Made by a program: the position numbers and the translations under genes. 64,000 bases of DNA from Isoetes taiwanensis (Eukaryota; Streptophyta; Lycopodiopsida; Isoetales; Isoetaceae), in the NCBI GenBank assembly GCA_021234155.1, contig JAJEKV010000040.1, forward strand, positions 12,297,072 to 12,361,071. Direction: 5' to 3'. The notes below the pieces were generated by a model, which was given only the letters and a program-made list of their open reading frames with translations, searched no databases and was not told where the DNA came from. The first letter of the stretch is position 1; each line of letters starts with the position of its first letter. Of this stretch, positions 56,901-64,000 are shown piece after piece.

Positions 56901-58560
56901 GATAATCCGGGACAACATGAGATTTGCCGGCCTTGTGAACAATTTCAAAAGGTGCAAATTCTTGCAGAAGGAGGACCCAACGAGCAATGCGGCCCGTGGG
57001 CGTGGATTTGTTGATCAAGTAAAGAAGTGCCTGGTGGTCAACAAAGAATTTGATTTGACTGCCCAAAAGATAGTGACGGAAGCGTTGGACGCAGAAAATT
57101 AAACCCAAGGCTTCGCGCCTGCGGGCGAGTAGTTGCGTTCGTTATTGAGGAATTGAGTTTCCTACCGACGAAGCGGTTTGGTTTGTCACATGATCATATT
57201 CTTGAGAAAGAACAGCTCCAATAGCAAACGCTGAGACATCAACATGAACATGAAAGGGCTTGTCCCATTGAGGGGGAACAAGAACCGGGGGCCTGAGTAA
57301 GCAAAAACTTCAACTTTTGGAAAGCAGCATCCGCCTGGGAATTCCAAGCCCAGTTGGATTCATCACCCGTGAGTTTATGAATGGGATCGCAATGGTCGCT
57401 GAGGGCCGGGAATGAAGGTGGAGTAATAATTGACCTTACCCAAAAAAAGAGTGTTTCCTTGATATTGGCTGGTGCTTGAGCCCGAGGAGCACACAACTGA
57501 TTTTGGCAGGATCCGTGGGGATACACCTTTCTTGACCACATGTCCCAACAGTAACACGAAGTGACGCAAAAGGTGCATTTCTCGGGATTGAGACTAATGC
57601 TTGGGACTCATCACATTTTCGAAAGACGAGTTCCAATTTATCCAAATGGTCAGCCATGGAATCAGAGGGCGAGAGAAGTCATCTTGAAAAATTTGCAAGA
57701 AGGGATTTTCTTTCATAAAATCATGAAAATCGAGAGCATGATACGTAAAACGTGGATGGAGAGTTTGATAATCCAAAAGGAACCACCTTGTAGGCAAAAA
57801 AGTGCCCTTACGGGGTGGTGAAGGCGATCTTGAGTTGATCAGATTCTTTGATGGAGATCTGATTGTAGCCAGAAAAACCATCCATGAAGGAGTACATCTC
57901 ATGTCCAGCAACCTCTTCCAGAACCTGGTCTGTGAAGGGAAGGGGAAAATGATCACGCCCGTGGCCCGATTGAGTTTTGGTAGTCCACACAAACGCGGAT
58001 CTTACCATTGTGTTTGAGTGCAATGACGATGGGGCTCACCCACTCAGAATGTTTGACCTCATAGATCAAACCTACAGCAAGGAGTTTGTCAATTTCTGCC
58101 TTGACGCGATCACGGTAATTGGGGTTGAGCCAGATCGCTGTCGTTGCTAGACTGGGCGTGCATCAGACTTGGTAGGAATGGTGAGTTCCCCAAGGTTTTG
58201 TTGATCCCCAAGATCTCGTAGCTCCGTGCTTAAAAATGTGTTTGAACTTTTTGAAAAGCGTGACGGCCCTGTTACGATAGGGTGTCGGAAGATTGGCAGC
58301 AATCCGGACAGGCTGATTGTTGCCGACGTCCACAATCTCTACGTCAGGAGTTTGAATATGGGGGATAACTTCCATGTCCTGGACAATATGAGCAGGAGGT
58401 TGAAGCATAACAGATGCGTGGCGCTCTGCGTGGTGAAAAGAGAGGTTGCCGAGGTTCCTCAAGCGAGGTTGCTTCATGACGTGTACTTCCCACGTGAGCT
58501 GCAGGAGGTTCAAGCGTCTGTCAAACGTTGGATTCGATTGCAAGGAGCCAGGTAAGGGTC
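56901..58560 (-). pseudogene. Ty3 reverse transcriptase-RNase H, frameshifted
   Basis: Minus strand. RT: FPLPFTDQVLEEVAGHEMYS, FMDGFSGYNQI (motif A Asp near 57,878), AFTTP, and LQIFQDDFS (motif C, 57,677-57,691, FQDD in place of the common YxDD). The RT-RNase H connection ADAAFQKLKFLLTQAP lies near 57,310. RNase H: HVHVDVSAFAIGAVLSQEYD (first Asp near 57,236), then FFVDHQALLYLIN and FEIVHKAGKSHVVPDYLSRI. At least four frame changes break the sequence, so it cannot make an active enzyme as written. Confidence 0.8.
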
Positions 58561-59340
58561 AAGCAAAGCAGCCACAACACGGTCTCCGATCAAGAGTCAT
58601 TTCTCCCCAAGGATCAAAGATACTGTGGGTAGGATGATGAGAGGCGCACATCACCGGTGGAGCCCGAACTTGATAAATATTCCGGGCGCCCCTAGAGTCG
58701 GTGTGTGAGAGAGAGGGTTCAAGATTGTCGACGGAAATGATTTTGCCTGTTTCCAAGTCCATGGTGGCATTGAGGTGACCATCGCTGATGACTAAACCGA
58801 TCCGCGGGCCCAAGAATGAATGCTCTTGGCTGGCGGGAAAAAGGTCTGCCGACCAACATTTCATAATCACCGGATATTCTCCAGCCTTCCAAACACCAAA
58901 TTCCAAGGGGAATCTGAGATCACCTATGTTGATGTGAAGAAGAGGCGTGACGCCTTGAGGTCTCGTGGATATGGCCATTGGCCAATTTGATGTCATATGG
59001 GGCACAATAGAGTTGTTTGATGCCCATTTGTTTGGCGGAGTTTATCCGTGATGAGATTGACATGCGCTACCTCCGCCAATTTGAACATGATTGACTTGTT
59101 GATTGCCCACCGTGGCATGGACCGTGGGAGTAGAGGTAGCAACAGCCCCAACCAAAACAGTCGGGAGTGGTAACTGGTCCTTGAGAGCAGGACAGAGTTT
59201 CAAAATTGTGGCCACGCTTAAAGGAATTTTGATTTTGGCTAGCTCCTCTTGGAGTTCAGAGGCACATGAGAAAAAGGATCTACTGGATCCACAAAAAGGG
59301 AGTGCGTGGTAAGGAAGCAAAGAACTTCTTTGAGTAGGTC
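58561..59340 (-). pseudogene. Ty3 protease region, frameshifted
   Basis: Minus strand. VQIGGGSA (59,050-59,080) corresponds to the retropepsin active site region, but with G where the catalytic D of DGGS would be, next to a frame break. A second landmark, ANGH followed by a GDLRFPLEF-like strand, is at 58,900-59,000, and ISDGHLNATMDLETGKI lies near 58,740-58,790. The assignment rests on position between gag and RT plus these patterns. Confidence 0.6.
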
Positions 59341-61357
59341 AACCTCCCGCATGGCCCGATATTGGGATATGTCCGAGCGTGGAGGTTGAGACGTGGAAGG
59401 TGCGTCTTGTCGTTGTTGAGCTCTCGTGGTGGCATGGACATTAGCCAACGTGCGGCCTTCAGTAGTTTGCATGAGGTTCAAAATGCTTTGGCGAACTTTA
59501 GGCATGACATTCGGCATGAGTTTCTCCAAGTCCGGTGCAAAATGGACCTTTTTGTCTTCTGCATGAGGAATGGCGTCGACTGTAAAGGCAGGTTGCGTGC
59601 CATTAGGAATAATGGTTAAGGGACGTGACGCCCTGGTCTGGCGTGAAACCAAACCAACCCAATTTGATGGCTGGACTGGAGGATTAAGAGCCTGAAAAAT
59701 TTCTTCCTGTGCTTGTTGATCCATCTGAGGTTGATTGGCAGGAGCTGGTTGATAGCGTGATTGCTGAGGCGCGCGAGGTGGCTTCCGAAGAACTGGACGC
59801 GGGCCTTGTTTGCCATTAGCAATCCAGAGTTGGTAAGCCGTGAGGCGGACTGATGTGGTCTGATTGGTGCGTAAAGTCGCACTGAACTTGGGGAGTTGAG
59901 GACACGCCGTGGTGGTAACCCCATTCTTGGATGTGATAACACCGAAGCTTTGAAGGATCAAAAGGAGAACGTGTGTTGGATCCCCGTTGTTGCTCCTGAT
60001 TGGCGATAGAGTTGATTGGGTTGGGCGCAGCGGTGGTGGCTGCCGATATGGCGATTGGTGCCGAGGTGTTGTTTGCACTTGATAAACCATCTTGTTGCGG
60101 AAAGGTGTAGGATGAGTGCGAAAGTGCATTCTTCCTTGGCATGATTGCACATGTTGCGGCGTTTACAATGAGGCGGGCCATTGGTGGAGTTGCACTCATT
60201 CGCCAAGTGGCCTTGATATTTGCAGATATGGCACCAGATCCGATCGCGGCCATGGATTGGCGTGTTGAGGTTGAACAAAGATGCCGGGGAACCATGACGG
60301 GTGGAATGAAAGGGAGCTCCCTCAAGAGCCACGCCACGGGAGGAAACATTGACCGAAAGTGATTGACAAGATCGATAGCACCGCTCCAAAGTCTTGGTAG
60401 CGCAGTATTGACCATGAGTCCGATAGCTGGAGGAAGTCCTTGGAGAAACCAGACCAAGATCGGCTCGTGGGGGGTACTCTTTGAGTTTCTTGGCGAGAAT
60501 GTGAAGACGGTCCGCAAAAAGGCCCTGCACTGTGGGCTCTTGTTGAAGGTCATTGAGTTGCTTGAGATGAAGTTGATCATCATCCGTGGTCCCATAGTGA
60601 GAAAGAAAAGCGATTTTCATTTCGGACCAATCTTGTTTCCAGTGGCTTTTTGTTGGACATGAGCCATTGATGAGGGGAGCCACGCAATGTGGTGGAAAAG
60701 ATGTGGAATTTCAGTTGAGGTTGCGCATGACCATTCGGGACAGCCAGAGCCTCAAATTCTTCCATGTGGGCCTGAGCACTTTGGTCTAAAGGTTTGCCTT
60801 TCGTGTTGCCAAAGGTGGGATAAGTCAGCTTAAGGGTCTGAAAAGTAGAGGTAAAAGTGCTGGGCTGGACAGGAATAGGATAGTGAGGATATTGAGGTGG
60901 AGTTGGAGGTGGTATGGTGCCTGAAAAACCCTGCGGAAGGGGTTGCTGAGGGGGAGGTGGTGTCTGATCATTGGTTTTGAGGTCGGTAAGGTTGTAAACA
61001 GGAAGAGTGGTGGGAAATGTGGGGAAAGGAAATTCCTGGGGAGGAGCAAAAGAGACATGTGGATATCCCTGTCCACCCGTAGGAGATGATGGTTGTGAAG
61101 GAAGAGGCGTATGGCCGGAGGACTGATGGATGAAGGCATGTTCTGGGGTATGAAAGTAAGGCTTGAGGTGGGGAATTTGGACGAGACATGACACGAGGAG
61201 TGGGTGGCGCCGACTGAGCCCTAGACCGAATGTGGCCTCCCTCAATGTCATAAGCAGATCCATACATGTCACGAACAGCTTCCCTTCGATGATGGCGCTC
61301 CAAGCGAGACGCCGTCTGGGAAAGAAGTTCTTCTGGCGTGAAGTTTCGGACAGACAT
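59341..61357 (-). pseudogene. Ty3 gag with zinc knuckle, frameshifted
   Basis: Starts at the ATG 61,357 (MSVRNFTPEELLSQTASRLE), 28 bases after the PBS. A Pro/Gln-rich region follows, then the gag core (KLTYPTFGNTKGKPLDQSA...; L-x-G-x-P-x-x-W block near 60,690; FLSHYGTTDDDQLHLKQLND near 60,560). One CCHC knuckle C-HI-C-KYQG-H-LANE-C lies at 60,192-60,232, followed by a linker to the protease (EDKKVHFAPDLEKLMP). Frames change at about 61,100, 60,640 and 60,100. Confidence 0.75.
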
Positions 61358-61385
61358 GGCGACAGAAGAAAGGAAAATCTAATCA

Positions 61386-61403
61386 GACCCGGCAGCGGCG
61401 ACA
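61386..61403 (-). other. Primer-binding site, tRNA-Asp-like
   Basis: On the minus strand TGTCGCCGCTGCCGGGTC follows the 5' LTR after one base. It resembles the TGGCGCCGTTGCCGGGGA site of plant Tat/Athila elements (reported as tRNA-Asp primed) with a few mismatches. Confidence 0.7.
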
Positions 61404-61404
61404 G

Positions 61405-61975
61405 TGTTTGGGGTCTGGGTTCGGGAACTCCTGCAAGACAGCCCTCTGTGAGGACCCTTGGATCTAACAGGAGAATCCGGGGGGACTATGTCACGCGGGA
61501 TTTGCAAGAAAAGAACAAGAAGAAGAAAACGGAACAGAAAAGAACAATGAGAGGAAAATGATAAGCTTCCTTGATATCAATGATGAACATACATGAGCTC
61601 TCGCAATCGAGAGAAGACTGAAGAGAGACAAGACTCAAAACTCATCTAGCCCTCATATGCTAGCTCTATTCATATATATAGTACAATGGCCTCTGGCCCA
61701 ATATAGACACTCTGACTGATCTCGGTGCCGACTCCTGGAAGGAGGCCTGTTTTGCAGGAATGTTGGCGGTGCCTCTTGAAATGCCTAGAATCACGCTGAC
61801 GCTGACGCGGGCGGTGACGGCCCATCACTTGTCTGAGCGGCGCCTCTTGATAGGCTGCTGCTTGGTCTTCTGCGGGGCCTTGGATGGCTGACCCGTGGTT
61901 GACTGCGGATCCTTGAGCTTGACCTGGTCCGTCGTATGCATGAATAGTCCTGTACCAGGAGGCACAGGACTAACA
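61405..61975 (-). repeat. LTR (5' LTR with respect to the element)
   Basis: 571 bases. Near the element-outer edge it contains the inverted pair AGTCCTGT...ACAGGACT (about 61,946-61,971), which is damaged in the other LTR. A TATA-like TATATATATGAATAG is at about 61,668-61,681 on the minus strand. Confidence 0.95.
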
Positions 61976-62066
61976 ACAATCCCAACATTGGGAAGCTGTT
62001 CTGAACTTCTAAATAGACTGTTTATAGAATAAACGTCTTCTCCAGCATAATAACATGGTACCTTTC
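61976..62066. repeat. Continuation of the third partial segment copy
   Basis: Matches 17,783-17,873 (CCCAACATTGG ... CAGCATAATAACATGGTACC). It ends abruptly at 62,067 where Ty3 pol sequence of the second element begins, marking a junction by insertion of a truncated element or by recombination. Confidence 0.9.
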
Positions 62067-63596
62067 AAAGCCACGCCCACGGGTAGAATTGCTCGTTGGG
62101 TTCTTCTTCTGCAAGAATTCGCTCCCTTCGAAATTGTTCATAAGGCAGGCAAGTCTCATGTGGTGCCTGATTATCTTTCGCGCATCCACACTGATGATCC
62201 CTCCACGGGTGTTTCTGATGCTTTTCCAGACGCTCAATTGTTCCTGGTCACGGCCACGCCCCATTGGTTTCACAACTTTCAGCAATATCTTCTCACTGGT
62301 GCTCTTCCTCCAGATGATCCGACGCTCTCTCCAGAAAAGCTTCGCTCACGCCGCCGTCAGTTTCTCCGAGAGGTCCGTGACTACACTATGGTTGCAGGCC
62401 ATCTATACAAACGCGGTAAAGACATGGTCCTCCGTCGTTGTGTCCTTCCTCATGAGGTGCCCGATATTGTTCAACAAGCCCACGACGGGCTTGGTGGTGG
62501 TCATTTTAGTGGTGACGCCACGGCACGCAAAATTCTTTTGGCAGGATACTTCTGGCCCACGCTCTTCAAAGATGCCCACGCTTATGCTCGCACGTGTGAC
62601 GTCTGTCAGCGTGTGGGAAAGCCCACGGCCCGTGACGCTCTTCCATTGACGCCGGTCGCCACGCCACTTCCCTTCAGCAAATGGGGAATGGACTTTGTGG
62701 GGCCCATGGACCTACCGGCGCGGCACACCCGTGCCCGCTACATTCTGGTCATCACGGATTATGCTACCAAATGGGCGGAAGCTTGTGCACTTCCAGACAA
62801 CACTGCTGCCAGTACCGCCAAGGTTCTTTATACGCACATCATCACGCGTTTTGGTTGTCCCACGGAACTTGTTAGTGATCGTGGCGTGCATTTTGTTAAT
62901 CATACCATCAAGGAGCTGACGGACTATCTTCACATCCAACACCGGAAGAGTACACCTTACTATCCTCAAGGAAATGGCTTGGCTGAAAGCACCAACAAAA
63001 CTCTCATCACTGTTCTTAAGAAAATTTGTGATGCTTCTCGTACAGATTGGCAAGACAAGTTGCCTACTGTTCTTTGGGCTTATAACACCAGTTTTAAAAT
63101 TGCTACTGGCCACACTCCTTTCAAGTTGGTTTATGGTCAAGAAGCTCTTATGCCCTTTGAATATATTCTTCCGACCCTCCGATTCCAACTTGCTACAACA
63201 CCTAATCCACCTGCTGCCCTCAAGGAACGGGTTTATCAATTGGAACAGTTGGATGAACTTAGGCGCGATGCTTACATTCGTGTTCTTCATGGACAACAGT
63301 TGCAGAAATCGTTACATGACAAACGACTTAAGACAAAAACATTCAAAGAAGGTGATTTGGTTCTTCTTTATGATTCTCGTTACAAAAATTTTCCGGGCAA
63401 GTTAAATTTCAGATGGCTTGGCCCTTATCAAATTGTTCAAGTTGTTCAACCCAGTGTTTTCAAACTGGCCGAATTAGATGGCACTCCCTTACCTACTCTG
63501 GTTAATGGCTTTCGCCTTAAGCAATTTCATATAGAAGTTACAGACAATTCTACAAAAGATGCACCACAAAGTTCTGAAACAACAGATAGTGACTAA
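62067..63596 (+). CDS. Ty3 RNase H C-terminus + integrase, 5'-truncated but open
   Basis: Open for about 510 codons on the plus strand; the first ATG (62,055) is in flanking DNA, so the native start is missing. It starts inside the RNase H tail (TPTGRIARWVLLLQEFAPFE, VVPDYLSRI). Integrase follows with an H-x5-H...C-x2-C finger (HDGLGGGHF, CDVCQR), and the DDE core WGMDFVGPMD / SDRGVHFVN / QGNGLAESTNKT. The spacing of the last two fits DD35E. The GPY/F region (FRWLGPYQIVQV) and a short acidic tail without a chromodomain follow. Close relative of the full-length element at 48,847-61,975. All catalytic residues are present, but without gag, protease and RT it is a fragment. Confidence 0.88.
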   Translation, partial: KATPTGRIARWVLLLQEFAPFEIVHKAGKSHVVPDYLSRIHTDDPSTGVSDAFPDAQLFLVTATPHWFHNFQQYLLTGALPPDDPTLSPEKLRSRRRQFLREVRDYTMVAGHLYKRGKDMVLRRCVLPHEVPDIVQQAHDGLGGGHFSGDATARKILLAGYFWPTLFKDAHAYARTCDVCQRVGKPTARDALPLTPVATPLPFSKWGMDFVGPMDLPARHTRARYILVITDYATKWAEACALPDNTAASTAKVLYTHIITRFGCPTELVSDRGVHFVNHTIKELTDYLHIQHRKSTPYYPQGNGLAESTNKTLITVLKKICDASRTDWQDKLPTVLWAYNTSFKIATGHTPFKLVYGQEALMPFEYILPTLRFQLATTPNPPAALKERVYQLEQLDELRRDAYIRVLHGQQLQKSLHDKRLKTKTFKEGDLVLLYDSRYKNFPGKLNFRWLGPYQIVQVVQPSVFKLAELDGTPLPTLVNGFRLKQFHIEVTDNSTKDAPQSSETTDSD

Positions 63597-63718
63597 CAGC
63601 GGCATATTTATATTACTAGAGGCAAATTACAAAATGTGAGCATTGCCCACTTACGTCCGCTATGAGCAGAGCTCTATGGGCAGTGCCTTATTTACAAAAT
63701 CCTAAGATTAAAACCCCT
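63597..63718. other. Tail-to-tail spacer between integrase and the small gene
   Basis: 122 bases, also recognisable in the full-length element (about 55,334-55,482). Words shared by both include GGGCAGTGCC, ACAAAATGTGAG/TACAAAATGTAG and GCGGCATATTT. Likely contains both transcript ends. Confidence 0.6.
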
Positions 63719-63982
63719 TTACTCCGGGTTGGGAGCAGAGGTGATGCGGAGGATGTGGTAGTAGTTCTGCTCCAGATCCCAGCGCAGATGAATCACCACC
63801 TCCATCGCATTGGTCTGAGGGTCGGGATGCTCAGCCATCCCACTGCACCAGCCGCCCATAGCGATGCCACGGTTGTGGCACTTCCAGAGATCCAGACAGT
63901 TCATCTTGCAGGTGATCCATTCCAGACAATTGCTCGGCATTGTGCAGTTCTCGTTCAAACCAGCCGCTGCCATACTCATCAT
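63719..63982 (-). CDS. Antisense small IHLxW-family gene in the second Ty3 element
   Basis: Encodes 84-87 residues on the strand opposite to integrase. Starts are possible at 63,982, 63,979 or 63,973; the last gives MAAAGL, the form shared with 55,107. Features: four clustered cysteines (C-TMPSN-C, C-x-M-x-C, W-K-C), a G-W-C-x-G middle, and the C-terminal block MEVVIHLRW...Y-H-I-L-R-ITSA. It aligns with the 80-residue proteins at 10,034 and 10,676 with one gap and with the minus-strand relic at 9,605 with none. No signal peptide. Its upstream region is cut off by the window end. The frame is intact in this element while the full-length element's copy has a 28-base deletion. Function unknown; being kept in two elements suggests it serves the element or was captured before they split. 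Confidence 0.75.
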   Translation of the reverse strand: MMSMAAAGLNENCTMPSNCLEWITCKMNCLDLWKCHNRGIAMGGWCSGMAEHPDPQTNAMEVVIHLRWDLEQNYYHILRITSAPNPE

Positions 63983-64000
63983 CGCCAAAGGGTGTCACCG

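Larger units (their letters stand above)
48847..61975 (-). mobile_element. Complete Ty3/gypsy LTR retrotransposon (Tat/Athila-like) with extra ORFs
   Basis: 13.1 kb element on the minus strand flanked by the 5-base target duplication ACAAT (48,842-48,846 and 61,976-61,980). The pre-insertion sequence is seen intact at 17,780-17,790. LTRs are 571 bases, TG...CA. Order on the minus strand: LTR, PBS, gag with zinc knuckle, protease, RT, RNase H, integrase with GPY/F motif and no chromodomain, then an antisense small gene, a sense extra ORF split by a DNA transposon, PPT, LTR. gag-pol is broken by many frameshifts. The OTA (Tat/Athila) assignment rests on the PBS type, the absence of a chromodomain, and the extra ORFs downstream of pol. 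Confidence 0.93.

Overview
The window reads as nuclear DNA of a land plant with a large, repeat-rich genome. Evidence for this is a chromodomain-less Ty3/gypsy element with a PBS like that of the Tat/Athila branch and an extra ORF downstream of pol, LINE remnants, a Penelope-type reverse transcriptase gene split by an apparent spliceosomal intron, long microsatellites, and very few intact genes. A non-flowering plant (fern, lycophyte, gymnosperm) is my inference from the Penelope-type gene; no marker gene fixes the species.

Layout. About 1-19,365 and 20,771-40,085 are two copies of one ~20.7 kb segment in direct orientation, separated by ~1.4 kb of unique sequence. Each copy holds, in order: an AT-rich lead-in, a ~0.8 kb polypyrimidine tract, palindromic AT-rich tandem repeats, an unrecognised minus-strand gene (broken), a 3.9 kb TIR DNA element, a cluster of three related small-protein genes, a (GA)n microsatellite, a LINE 3' fragment, a heat-shock-element/TATA cluster, a second LINE fragment and a third LINE reverse transcriptase remnant. 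Near-identical tracts alternate with tracts full of short indels. The small genes are open in the left copy and frameshifted in the right one, so either the right copy is decaying or part of the assembly is poorly polished.

40,085-42,110 holds more LINE sequence, minisatellites, an unrecognised cysteine-containing minus-strand ORF and a 441 bp inverted-repeat element. 42,505-48,438 is a Penelope/Naiad/Chlamys- or rvt-like reverse transcriptase gene with a 1.86 kb intron, three in-frame TGA codons and one frameshift. 48,847-61,975 is a complete Ty3 retrotransposon on the minus strand (571 bp LTRs, 5 bp target duplication, PBS, PPT, gag-pro-RT-RH-INT). It carries an extra sense ORF that is interrupted by a 2.15 kb non-autonomous DNA transposon, and an antisense small gene with its own TATA box. 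62,067-64,000 is a 5'-truncated relative on the plus strand with an intact integrase and the same antisense small gene.

Most interesting result: the small proteins of the cluster at 9.6-10.9 kb and the antisense passenger genes of the two Ty3 elements belong to one family (80-88 residues; C-x-M-x3-D-x3-C...V-[VIM]-I-H-L-x-W...I-T-S). I do not recognise this family. The tandem host-like genes share a promoter module (CATCAATAATTTT followed by a TATA box), and the retrotransposons appear to carry a member as an antisense cargo gene.
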